Source: Methanosarcinales archaeon (GTDB lineage Archaea > Halobacteriota > Syntropharchaeia > Alkanophagales > Methanospirareceae). From it: 21,214 nt of DNA. Positions 14,749 through 21,214 of the stretch are shown here, one piece after another (within the stretch, counting starts at the first letter, position 1; each line of letters begins with the position of its first letter). Below the pieces are notes generated by a model, which ran no database searches, was not told the DNA's origin, and saw only the letters and a program-made list of their open reading frames with translations. The stretch spans positions 1 through 21,214 of the forward strand of contig DAOUYX010000003.1 of the NCBI GenBank assembly GCA_030665925.1, written 5' to 3'. Made by a program: the position numbers and the translations under genes.

Positions 14749-14812
14749 AACTAAAAATAAAAGCACATAAAGTAATCTTATCGTATTGTAATAGCGGGGA
14801 ACCAAAGAGCGC

Positions 14813-17245
14813 ATGAAAATGGAAAAGACATACAAACCAGAGATAGTGGAGAGGAAATGGCTGGAGAGCTGGGACGATTCGCTCTATTATTTCGATGCAG
14901 CCTTGGATAAGCCGTCATACGTTATTGATACGCCACCACCGTATCCTACCGGTGATTTCCACGTAGGTAATGCCTTAAACTGGTGTTATATTGATTTTCT
15001 CGCACGGTACAAGCGAATGCGTGGTTACAATGTGATGTTTCCACAGGGCTGGGACTGCCACGGACTGCCGACTGAGGTAAAAGTAGAGGAGCGGCATGGG
15101 ATCTCCAAGCGTCAGATAAACAAGCAGGAGTTCAGAGCGCTGTGCAAACAACTAACGCAGGAGAACATCGCGCAGATGAAGGGAATGATGCAGAGGCTTG
15201 GCATGTCCATAGACTGGAGCAAGGAATTCGTTACGATGGACGACCGTTACAAACGATTTACGCAACTCTCGTTTTTAAAAATGTATCACAATGGGATGAT
15301 TTATCAAGCGGAGCATCCGGTGAACTGGTGTCCCCGATGCGAGACCGCAATAGCCTTTGCTGAGGTGGAGTACGAAGATCGAGACGCCTCTTTGAATTAC
15401 ATACTCTTCAAGAAGGTAGGAGAAGAACAAGAAGTGGAGTACGTTGAGATCGCGACTACGAGACCAGAACTGCTCGCCAGTTGTGTCGCCGTGGCGGTGC
15501 ACCCAGATGACGAGCGCTACAAGGACATTGCGGGGAGAGAGCTGGTCGTACCCATATTCGAGCATACCGTAACAGTCTACGAAGATGAGAGCGTGGATCC
15601 CGCGTTCGGCACCGGCGTGGTGATGATCTGCACGTTTGGCGATCGGCAGGACGTGCGCTGGTGGAAGTTGCATAACCTCCCTTTAATAGCCTCAATAGAT
15701 GAACGAGGGCGGATGACAGAAGTGGCACGAGGCTATGAAGGACTAACGGCAACAGAATGCAAAAAGAGGATAATTGAAGATTTAAATGCCCAGGGGCTGC
15801 TCAAGAAACGCGAACCGCTGCAACAAAACGTGGGTGTTTGCTGGCGGTGTAAAACGCCGATCGAGATTATTTCTACGCGGCAATGGTTTGTGCGCGTAAT
15901 GCACGATGAAATAATAAAAGCGTCCGAGGCGATAACGTGGTATCCCGAGCATTTCGCCATTCGACTGAAGAATTGGGTTGACTCTATGGAATGGGACTGG
16001 TGCATCTCGCGCCAGCGGATTTTCAGCGTGCCTATTCCGATTTGGTACTGTAAGCGCTGTGGTGCCGTGAAGGTTGCCTCTGAAGACGAGCTGCCGGTTG
16101 ATCCCACAATGACCAGTCCGAAGATGCCGTGTGCTAATTGCGGCGGCACCGAATTTGTAGGCGAGCAGGATGTATTGGATACTTGGATGGACTCCTCGCT
16201 AAGCGCTCTTTGGGTTGCGGGCTGGGACCTCAATGCTATGCAACCATCAGGAAAGGGAATTGAATTCCCCGTTGCACTCAGACCCCAAGGTCATGATATT
16301 ATAAGGACATGGGCTTTTTACACTATCCTGCGCTCGCTCGCACTTACCCAAAAAATACCCTGGCACACGATCTTAATAAACGGAATGGTACTGGGCGAGG
16401 ACGGTTATAAGATGAGCAAATCGCGGAATAACTTCATTTCGCCCAACGAGGTAATCCAAGAACACGGTGCGGACGTATTCAGGCAGTGGGCGGCAATTGG
16501 CGGTGCGGTGGGCTCGGACGTACAATTCCGATGGAAGGACATCGTAGCCGCGAGTAAATTCATGCAAAAGCTATGGAGCATTCTCAGATTCGCTATGCTG
16601 CACCTATCAGATTACCAATACGAAGAAGGCTCAGCGGTAAATCTACGCGTCATTGATAAATGGCTGCTCTCGAAACTGAACAAGCTCATCCTGTCGGTAA
16701 CGGACGCAATGGAGAACTATAAGTTCGACGAGGCGATGAAGGACATACGCATATTTGCATGGAACGTGCTGGCAGATGATTACATTGAACTGGCAAAGTC
16801 GCGGTTGTATGGCCGTTCGGGCGATGAAGGAAAGGAATCCGCTAAATATGCATTGTACGAGACGCTACAGACGCTTTCTAAACTGCTTGCGCCGTTCATT
16901 CCCTTTTACGCCGAAGAGATGTATTCCTATATCAAACCGGGAAAGAGCGTGCATAAAGAGCAATGGCCGGAGGTAAAGCGGGATATGATCAATGCAGAAG
17001 CAGAGATGGAAGGTGACTTAATCGCGGATATTACCCGAGCCGTCAGGAGATACAAATCCGAGCATGGTATCCCGTTAAATGCACCGTTGGGTAAACTGGA
17101 GATATACGTGGAGGATTTGGATAGTGGAGATATGGAGAATGCAACGGCGACGAAGGTAGAACTCTGCAAAGATGTGAGTAAAATCGAAAACGATGAGAAT
17201 ACTCTTGATGTTAATGGCACGAAAGTGAGGATAATTAAAGAGTGA
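14813..17245 (+). CDS. valS: Valyl-tRNA synthetase
   Basis: Charges tRNA-Val in a class Ia synthetase reaction and edits mischarged Thr. PPPYPTGDFHVGNALNW (41-57) carries the HIGH motif (HVGN, 50-53), and KMSKS is at 533-537. The editing domain is marked by TTRPELLASCVAVAVHPDDE and DPAFGTGVVMICTFGDRQD. Two or three Cys pairs (CPRC, CWRC, CKRC ... CANC) are the zinc knuckles of archaeal-type ValRS. The anticodon-binding region and C-terminal extension are present; 810 residues is near the archaeal norm. PPPNPTG-to-PPPYPTG and WCI in the catalytic core distinguish it from LeuRS and IleRS. ATG 14813 and ATG 14819 are both possible. First gene of the valS - Sec61-beta - moaC run. Confidence 0.97.
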   Translation: MKMEKTYKPEIVERKWLESWDDSLYYFDAALDKPSYVIDTPPPYPTGDFHVGNALNWCYIDFLARYKRMRGYNVMFPQGWDCHGLPTEVKVEERHGISKRQINKQEFRALCKQLTQENIAQMKGMMQRLGMSIDWSKEFVTMDDRYKRFTQLSFLKMYHNGMIYQAEHPVNWCPRCETAIAFAEVEYEDRDASLNYILFKKVGEEQEVEYVEIATTRPELLASCVAVAVHPDDERYKDIAGRELVVPIFEHTVTVYEDESVDPAFGTGVVMICTFGDRQDVRWWKLHNLPLIASIDERGRMTEVARGYEGLTATECKKRIIEDLNAQGLLKKREPLQQNVGVCWRCKTPIEIISTRQWFVRVMHDEIIKASEAITWYPEHFAIRLKNWVDSMEWDWCISRQRIFSVPIPIWYCKRCGAVKVASEDELPVDPTMTSPKMPCANCGGTEFVGEQDVLDTWMDSSLSALWVAGWDLNAMQPSGKGIEFPVALRPQGHDIIRTWAFYTILRSLALTQKIPWHTILINGMVLGEDGYKMSKSRNNFISPNEVIQEHGADVFRQWAAIGGAVGSDVQFRWKDIVAASKFMQKLWSILRFAMLHLSDYQYEEGSAVNLRVIDKWLLSKLNKLILSVTDAMENYKFDEAMKDIRIFAWNVLADDYIELAKSRLYGRSGDEGKESAKYALYETLQTLSKLLAPFIPFYAEEMYSYIKPGKSVHKEQWPEVKRDMINAEAEMEGDLIADITRAVRRYKSEHGIPLNAPLGKLEIYVEDLDSGDMENATATKVELCKDVSKIENDENTLDVNGTKVRIIKE

Positions 17246-17293
17246 ATGATAAGTGAGAGTATACATAAGTATTCGTAGCATAGGTGAGAGGAT

Positions 17294-17518
17294 ATGGTAA
17301 AAGGAAAAGGAACGAAGAAAGCGAAGAAAGAGGATAAGAAAGGCGGTGGTAAGGGAGAAGATCGTGGGCTCATGTCCTCTGCCGGATTGATGCGCTATTA
17401 CGATGTTGAGGAATCCGCGGTGAAGATGTCGCCGAAGATGATACTGCTCATAGGCGTTTTTATCGGCGTTGTGATCATCGGGCTGGAGATATATTTCGGC
17501 GTCTGGCCACCGCCGTGA
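17294..17518 (+). CDS. Preprotein translocase subunit Sec61-beta
   Basis: Small tail-anchored subunit of the archaeal SecYE-beta channel in the cytoplasmic membrane. The lysine/glycine-rich N-terminus (KGKGTKKAKKEDKKGGGKGE) is followed by the family signature LMSSAGLMRYYDVEES (26-41), then KMSPKMILLIGVFIGVV, the start of the single membrane anchor (about 46-70), and the short end FGVWPPP. Length 74 is slightly above the usual 55-60 because of the basic N-terminus. ATG 17294 follows GGTGAGAGG at good spacing, which decides the start. It lies 48 bp after valS and 16 bp before moaC, so it is probably co-transcribed with both. Confidence 0.95.
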   Translation: MVKGKGTKKAKKEDKKGGGKGEDRGLMSSAGLMRYYDVEESAVKMSPKMILLIGVFIGVVIIGLEIYFGVWPPP

Positions 17519-17534
17519 GTGAGGTAACTGAACA

Positions 17535-17993
17535 ATGCAGCAGCACAGCGCGAGTATGATAGATATAAGCGAAAAAGGCGAGGTCGAGCGCGTAGCCGTA
17601 GCTTCCGGCAGGATACAACTGAAACGTAGCACGGTGGAGAAGATAACCGGCGGGACTACCAAGAAAGGTAACGTGCTTGGCTGTGCGGAAATAGCGGCGA
17701 TATTAGCGGTGAAGAAGACGCCAGAAGTGATTCCTATGTGCCATCAAATAAATATCGAAACCGTAAAGGTTGAATTTGCAGTGGGTGAGACGGATATAAA
17801 AGCGTCCGTATTTGTGAAATCCGCGGGGAAAACCGGTGTGGAGATGGATGCACTTCATGGTTTATCCGTGGCGTTGCTTACGATCTGGGATATGGTGAAA
17901 GCGGAGGAGAAGGACGAAACGGGTAATTATCCACATACGAGGATAGAAGAGATACAGGTGGATAAGAAGGAGAAACGTCCGATAGGCAACTAA
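17535..17993 (+). CDS. moaC: Cyclic pyranopterin monophosphate synthase (MoaC)
   Basis: Second enzyme of molybdopterin/tungstopterin cofactor synthesis, converting 3',8-cyclo-7,8-dihydro-GTP to cyclic pyranopterin monophosphate in the cytoplasm. MCHQI (68-72) and the active-site motif KTGVEMDALHGLSVALLTIW (99-118) are complete, with the N-terminal MIDISEKGEVERVAVASGRI typical of archaeal MoaC. The 152 residues are normal. ATG 17535 gives a seven-residue lead; ATG 17556 (MIDIS) is the start used in most homologues and cannot be excluded. No other moa genes are in the window. Tungsten/molybdenum-dependent formylmethanofuran dehydrogenase needs this cofactor, in line with the C1 metabolism suggested by cdhE. 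Confidence 0.96.
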   Translation: MQQHSASMIDISEKGEVERVAVASGRIQLKRSTVEKITGGTTKKGNVLGCAEIAAILAVKKTPEVIPMCHQINIETVKVEFAVGETDIKASVFVKSAGKTGVEMDALHGLSVALLTIWDMVKAEEKDETGNYPHTRIEEIQVDKKEKRPIGN

Positions 17994-18042
17994 ACTAAAA
18001 TTATCATGCTGTTATTTGTTCACCGGTAAATATTCAGACTTA

Positions 18043-18155
18043 GGAGGAGCGAGACCTGCGATGCCTGAACATCTTGCTGCCAACGCTAGATAGACATTCA
18101 CCAATCGCTCGCTTTTTGTATGAGGAAACGATCTTCTGTATCAATGCGCTCCTCC
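18043..18155 (+). other. Structured 3' region after moaC with alternative stems
   Basis: The 474-bp gap 17994-18467 contains no plausible gene but many inverted repeats. GGAGGAGCG (18043-18051) pairs perfectly with CGCTCCTCC (18147-18155). The same 5' strand, AGCGAG (18048-18053), also pairs with CTCGCT (18108-18113), which is followed by TTTTG; the two pairings exclude each other. A third pair, TGTTCA (18017-18022) with TGAACA (18066-18071), surrounds the 5' strand. This looks like a folded RNA, either the moaC 3' UTR or an independent non-coding RNA; I see no known RNA family and no tRNA, SRP or RNase P motifs. Confidence 0.45.
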
Positions 18156-18175
18156 AACTATTAGTTGGTTTTGTT
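18154..18175 (+). terminator. Terminator hairpin at the end of the moaC operon
   Basis: CCAACT-ATT-AGTTGG (18154-18168) followed by TTTTGTT (18169-18175). Its first two C bases overlap the CGCTCCTCC arm, so the long-range stem and the terminator compete for them. Confidence 0.6.
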
Positions 18176-18211
18176 AGTATTTAAGCGTTTCTATTTTTCA
18201 CGGCTTTGCTA

Positions 18212-18263
18212 CTAAAGTCGAAAATTGCCTGACTTTAGGAGCAGATGATGGAGTTTAGGAGCA
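18212..18263. repeat. 8-bp inverted repeat and 20-bp-spaced direct repeat
   Basis: CTAAAGTC (18212-18219) and GACTTTAG (18231-18238) are perfect complements around an 11-nt loop. TTTAGGAGCA occurs at 18234-18243 and again at 18254-18263, exactly 20 bp (two helical turns) apart. May be a regulator binding region for the promoter at 18381 or debris; not assigned. Confidence 0.4.
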
Positions 18264-18359
18264 AGATGTGAACTTCTTACAAATGAAAAAAGAAAGAGAT
18301 TTACTCCCAAATTTTATTATGTTGACCTCTTTTGATGGATTGTAATTGTTGCCCATATT

Positions 18360-18404
18360 GGTAACAATCCTTTAAAAACCGAAAAGCTTTTTATACATGT
18401 TACC
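18360..18404 (+). promoter_or_regulatory. Strong BRE/TATA promoter framed by inverted GGTAACA/TGTTACC
   Basis: ACCGAAAAGCTTTTTATAC (18378-18396) is nearly identical to the histone promoter core (one extra T). GGTAACA (18360-18366) and TGTTACC (18398-18404) are a perfect 7-bp inverted repeat that brackets the BRE/TATA, the sort of geometry expected of a dimer that loops or occludes the box. Initiation is expected at about 18415-18420. No gene starts downstream on this strand; transcription would enter the hairpin at 18418 and then the 3' end of the minus-strand gene at 18468. Confidence 0.6.
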
Positions 18405-18417
18405 ATTATTAATACTT

Positions 18418-18459
18418 GAGATTGGTCCCCACGGGGGTTAATCTCCTTCAATACTTTTT
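18418..18459 (+). ncRNA. Candidate short hairpin RNA / antisense leader
   Basis: GAGATT (18418-18423) pairs with AATCTC (18440-18445), two G-U pairs continue the stem, and CCCC (18427-18430) pairs with GGGG (18434-18437) around the loop ACG. A CTTTTT tract follows at 18454-18459. The expected start site of the promoter at 18378 falls on the first stem base, so the transcript would be a hairpin of about 28 nt plus a U-tailed end, or would read on as antisense to the neighbouring gene. Possibly instead a bidirectional terminator for the minus-strand gene; expression is not shown. Confidence 0.35.
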
Positions 18460-18467
18460 GATGTGGA

Positions 18468-19490
18468 TTATAAAGCCATTTGTTTATTTTTCTCTTCCAT
18501 CAATTTGTATGCCTCTTCAACACTTAAAACCTTGATTTCCCTGGAAGGATTTAACCGCTCCACAAAGTTCATTTTTGAATATCCTTCATCATCCAGGCAT
18601 ATAATACAATCCCCCTTCTGTAAGGCAATCTGTTGGTTTACAAGATCTTCAAAGGATACCGATCCGCCCTTTTTCCCCGCAAAATTTAAAAGGGATTGAA
18701 AGAAATCAGTCTCCCTAACAATCTTGTTGTCTATATCCTTAGATTTATGGATAAGAATAAGTGGATGGGGGAAGTGCCGTTCGGTTTTTAAGGAATGGGG
18801 GTAGTCAGAAGCCAAATATTCGATATCCGTATCTCCAATGAATTCCGATTTGACAAATGCTGATGTTTTAGATTTTAGCTGTTCGTATATTTCTTTGGCG
18901 TCAATATGATTAACTGTTTTTCCAAGATATCCACAAATGAGATCACATAAAGAGATGCAAGGATATGTTAGATCTCCGTAAGGAACTATATTTATGTGTT
19001 CCGCTCTTTTTCCGATAAATTTCCATGCTTTAGTTATTCTTCCCGATATCCCATCCAAGGCGACATGCCCAGCAGTATCGGAGTTATTCCAATAGTACCT
19101 CCAAACAGGTATAACGGGATAATAACTCTGTAGTATTTTAAGGAAGTCGAGTCCATCTATTGGGCCTTTAAGAGTATTAACCTTTTCCAATAAGATTGTA
19201 TTTGTCACATTTATTCGTTTTATATTTCCAATTTTTAATAAATTTTCTGTTAATTCTATATGTGCTTCATGTAAATCATAGGAAGGTATTAGTTTTATAA
19301 TATCCTCAGTTTTTAAGACGGATCGGGGTAGAGAGATGTTATATTTATCATAAAAATTCTCCATAATTTCAAAATAATGTTCTCTAAATTCTGATTGCCT
19401 TTCGATTTCTACCGCGACTCCCGTAAGATTAACAAATTTACCTCTTCGAATTATTCCGGAATCTGCAGCAACTATACGATCGCTAAGCAT
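18468..19490 (-). CDS. Unknown protein, probable RNase H-fold (DUF3800-like), AT-rich
   Basis: I do not recognise an exact family. From ATG 19490 the 340-residue protein begins MLSDRIVAADSGIIRRGKFV, which resembles the strand-hairpin start of DUF3800 proteins (YxDESG). HVALDGISGRITKAWKF (142-158) and GDLTYPCISLCDLICGYLG (172-190) resemble the later strand and the SxxxxxIQLADLIAG helix of that family, so Asp10, Asp146 and Asp183 could form an RNase H-like metal site. Residues 230-340 (HPLILIHKSK ... GDCIICLDDEGYSKM) look like an added domain. An open frame continues back to GTG 19634, but it overlaps cysC by 62 nt there and those codons are its shadow; ATG 19490 also sits 27 nt from a TATA-like box. 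Base composition is clearly more A/T-rich than cdhE, cysC or moaC, which suggests transfer. Similar proteins occur in accessory and defence contexts; function here is inferred only. Confidence 0.62.
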   Translation of the reverse strand: MLSDRIVAADSGIIRRGKFVNLTGVAVEIERQSEFREHYFEIMENFYDKYNISLPRSVLKTEDIIKLIPSYDLHEAHIELTENLLKIGNIKRINVTNTILLEKVNTLKGPIDGLDFLKILQSYYPVIPVWRYYWNNSDTAGHVALDGISGRITKAWKFIGKRAEHINIVPYGDLTYPCISLCDLICGYLGKTVNHIDAKEIYEQLKSKTSAFVKSEFIGDTDIEYLASDYPHSLKTERHFPHPLILIHKSKDIDNKIVRETDFFQSLLNFAGKKGGSVSFEDLVNQQIALQKGDCIICLDDEGYSKMNFVERLNPSREIKVLSVEEAYKLMEEKNKQMAL

Positions 19491-19513
19491 ATTACATAAA
19501 ATATTTTCTGAGT

Positions 19514-19531
19514 GTTTAAGCTTTTCGGTTT
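19514..19531 (-). promoter_or_regulatory. BRE/TATA-like promoter of the DUF3800-like gene
   Basis: On the minus strand ACCGAAAAGCTTAAAC shares the ACCGAAAAGCTT core with the histone promoter and with the promoter at 18378. Its A/T box is centred 27 nt upstream of ATG 19490, the spacing expected for a leaderless mRNA, and this was used to choose that start. Confidence 0.5.
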
Positions 19532-19572
19532 TTTTCGATGGTTCCGAAACTATAAATAAAATAGCAGACCTT

Positions 19573-20118
19573 TTACCTTTTGTACCACTCCTGTATAATA
19601 AACTCCCCCACCTTCTTCGCACACGCTTTGACACTCATGGTTTCACTATCCACCACCACCTCTGGCTTCGTAGGTTCCTCGTAAGGCACGTTCACACCCG
19701 GCACCGTGGCTTCTTTCGCCGTTGCCTTATTATAAATACCGGAAGGCGCATATTTCGCTTTCCTCCGCCTTTCTCGTTCCATGCACGTGTCTAAAGAGCA
19801 CTTCACGTGCACTTCCGCGAAATTCGGGATGGTATCACGCGCTCGTTCCCGGTATTTCCTTCTGTTCGCCGTCGCATCTATGATAACGGGCGTGCCGCAC
19901 TCCACCAGAAGCTTCGCCATGTACACTAACGATGCGTACACAAGCTCTCGTTCATCGTCCGAATAAGTCGGCTGTGGCGTAATGAATTTACGTACCTCGT
20001 CGAGTTCAAGCACCTTCACGCTGGCTACGCCTCTGTATTCCAAGATAGTTCGCACTTTCTGTGCTATTACTGTTTTACCACTTCCGGGTAAGCCAGTTAT
20101 CCATACTGCCCAGGTCAT
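19573..20118 (-). CDS. cysC: Adenylylsulfate (APS) kinase
   Basis: Phosphorylates APS to PAPS with ATP in the cytoplasm. MTWAVWITGLPGSGKTVIAQ has the P-loop GLPGSGKT (9-16); ELDEVRKFITPQPTYSDDER corresponds to the DGDxxR and FSxxDR substrate region (F-S replaced by Y-S); VIIDATANRRKYRERARD covers the SPFxxxR-like region and YNKATAKEATVPGVNVPYEE plus PEVVVDSE are the C-terminal APS kinase motifs. At 181 residues it is standard. The related archaeal GTPase-free adenylate kinase-like proteins are less likely. ATG 20118 lies 12 bp after the cdhE stop, so both are probably in one transcript. No sulfurylase or sulfate transporter is visible in the window. Confidence 0.88.
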   Translation of the reverse strand: MTWAVWITGLPGSGKTVIAQKVRTILEYRGVASVKVLELDEVRKFITPQPTYSDDERELVYASLVYMAKLLVECGTPVIIDATANRRKYRERARDTIPNFAEVHVKCSLDTCMERERRRKAKYAPSGIYNKATAKEATVPGVNVPYEEPTKPEVVVDSETMSVKACAKKVGEFIIQEWYKR

Positions 20119-20130
20119 CTTTATAAATAC

Positions 20131-21214
20131 TCAAGAATCTGTTTTGGGCGGCCAATTATCATCCATCCAGCCCGGGATCCTGCCACTGTCTCTCGGCCCG
20201 ACCAGCACGGTCCACCCGGTAGCATCTTCACTTTCACCCGAGATCCTCGCTGCAAGGCCTGGAATGACAATTGTCTTGTGCTTCACCCTCTTTTCCACTT
20301 CATACGATTCCAGCGTCTCTTTTATTGTCTCCGCCGTGAGTTGTCCGCCCGCAACCGCAGCTTCTACTCCCATACCCTCGCTGTCCGCCACCACCAGATA
20401 GGAATCAATTTTGTTAGAGTTGAGGTCGCTCTCCACCGTATAATACGTCAACGCGAAATTAGTAGTTAGAAAAAGCGGTGAGTGCTCCGTTGGAGTGCCT
20501 ACTTCCCTCAAGCCCGGCTCTACACTTACCGGACGCCGCGGGTCTGTATACACATTTTCGACGAGTGTGCGCTCCGGTATCAACGAATGCGGCTCTATCG
20601 AATGCAGAATCATTATATCTGCGTATTTTATGACTGCTATGGCTGCGAGAACAGCCTCCCAGTACGAAGCATCCAACGCATCGTCGTGAATCATCCATGC
20701 GGTCATGGGCACGGACATCAATGGATAGCCAACTCCTCTATTCCCTTCCACTATGCCCGCACGCCGTATCCGCACAAACCTGGAAAAGGTATCCGCAAGC
20801 CCATCCTCCGCCGGAGAGAACCCCGGGTCTAATACGAGATCCTCTACGCCCGCAGAAGAGAACGTCAACGCGAGACGATCGAGCGTATCGAGGTCCGGCG
20901 AGAACAACGTAACCGGAACGTTGTATCGCCTTGCAAGTCCCAGAACATCCTTCCAATTGCTTTTGTCCGCGGCGTATAGCAGTGGATTCCTATCCGCAAC
21001 CTCCTTTAAACCCGCTTCCAGCACCTTCACATCGAATGAGCAAAGCACCAGCGGTAAATCGGTTTCTTCTGCCACCGCCTTCATACATGCTGCAAACGTT
21101 CGTGCATCGCCCGATACAGAACGAACCGCAATCGCATCTAAAGTCAGAAATTCGCCAACGTAAAATTTACGCCAATTCGTTATCCTACTTACCCGCGCTC
21201 TCAGTTCGCCCTCT
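20131..21214 (-). CDS. cdhE: Acetyl-CoA decarbonylase/synthase gamma subunit (CdhE), 5' end outside the window
   Basis: Large corrinoid/Fe-S subunit of ACDS; with the delta subunit it passes the methyl group between tetrahydro(sarcina)pterin and the acetyl-CoA synthase centre, in the cytoplasm. The frame is open to the right edge, so the internal ATG at 21084 is not the real start: the upstream codons read RITNWRKFYVGEFLTLDAIA and VRSVSGDARTFAACMKAVAE, which is family sequence. Further marks are PLVLCSFD, the TIM-barrel segments VPVTLFSPDLDTLDRLA and EDLVLDPGF, GNRGVGYPLMSVPMTAWM, and the C-terminal GLAARISGESEDATGWTVLV then GPRDSGRIPGW, which binds the cobamide lower region. The N-terminal 4Fe-4S domain is missing from the window. 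About 361 of the usual 450-470 residues are here. The next gene downstream is cysC. Confidence 0.93.
   Translation of the reverse strand, partial: EGELRARVSRITNWRKFYVGEFLTLDAIAVRSVSGDARTFAACMKAVAEETDLPLVLCSFDVKVLEAGLKEVADRNPLLYAADKSNWKDVLGLARRYNVPVTLFSPDLDTLDRLALTFSSAGVEDLVLDPGFSPAEDGLADTFSRFVRIRRAGIVEGNRGVGYPLMSVPMTAWMIHDDALDASYWEAVLAAIAVIKYADIMILHSIEPHSLIPERTLVENVYTDPRRPVSVEPGLREVGTPTEHSPLFLTTNFALTYYTVESDLNSNKIDSYLVVADSEGMGVEAAVAGGQLTAETIKETLESYEVEKRVKHKTIVIPGLAARISGESEDATGWTVLVGPRDSGRIPGWMDDNWPPKTDS

Noticed and set aside
14813..17245. LeuRS or IleRS instead of ValRS
   Set aside because: The catalytic core PPPYPTGDFHVGNALNW and the zinc pairs fit archaeal-type ValRS better; LeuRS-specific and IleRS-specific signatures are not seen.
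18012..18175. tRNA, SRP RNA or RNase P RNA in the gap after moaC
   Set aside because: No T-loop GTTCRA, no SRP helix 8 motif and no RNase P universal core bases in the right order could be found.
18463..18699. 78-residue plus-strand ORF directly after the orphan promoter
   Set aside because: It is the complement of the DUF3800-like coding frame, has no ribosome binding site and a composition typical of a shadow; an antisense RNA is more likely than a protein.
19491..19634. Upstream extension of the DUF3800-like ORF to a GTG at 19634
   Set aside because: The first 20 codons overlap the end of cysC out of frame, the TATA-like box lies inside the extension, and the family start motif (AADSG) should be close to the N-terminus.

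Overview
The window reads as a piece of an archaeal chromosome, most likely a methanogen or anaerobic methane/alkane oxidiser of the Halobacteriota (ANME-1 or Syntrophoarchaeum-like; the rank is inference). The signs are a 66-residue archaeal histone, FEN1 with a C-terminal PCNA-binding peptide, an XPD-type Fe-S helicase, Pth2, Sec61-beta, a TRAM-domain protein, archaeal-type ValRS and, at the right edge, the C-terminal part of the acetyl-CoA decarbonylase/synthase gamma subunit (CdhE). Several genes have a BRE/TATA box about 25-40 nt upstream of the start codon, so many mRNAs should be leaderless or nearly so. I found no rRNA, tRNA or CRISPR array.

Left part (1-7.9 kb), housekeeping and membrane functions. 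A minus-strand operon encodes a TrkA-N/Usp protein and a Kef/NapA-type cation:proton antiporter, with a separate CBS-pair protein upstream. The plus-strand histone gene follows, with a clear promoter and terminator, then a YrbG-type Ca2+/Na+ antiporter and an orphan 125-residue protein. On the minus strand are an intramembrane S2P metalloprotease with CBS domains and FEN1.

Decay zone (about 8.0-9.7 kb). This gene-poor stretch holds a frame-broken, internally deleted IS1-like transposase and a PIN/NYN (Zc3h12a-like) ribonuclease gene cut into two halves. The 5' half carries an OB-like domain and the first catalytic Asp; the 3' half carries the remaining Asp motifs. Between them lies a roughly 70-nt palindromic repeat built of 10-bp units. 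A near-identical arm of the same repeat occurs at about 5.0 kb, so it is a dispersed element.

Middle (9.7-18.0 kb). An orphan acidic-tailed protein is convergent with the XPD helicase. Then come an FKBP-type prolyl isomerase lipoprotein, a TRAM protein with a long leader and a textbook terminator, and a minus-strand pair of DUF2119/M14-like hydrolase and Pth2. The plus-strand run valS - Sec61-beta - moaC is probably one operon.

Right part (18.0-21.2 kb). The moaC 3' region is gene-free and rich in inverted repeats. It ends in a strong TATA promoter that fires into a compact hairpin and the 3' end of an AT-rich minus-strand gene. That gene encodes a probable RNase H-fold, DUF3800-like protein with its own leaderless-type promoter, which makes it the best candidate for a poorly described or accessory system here. 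Upstream of it are an APS kinase (cysC) and the truncated cdhE, 12 bp apart.
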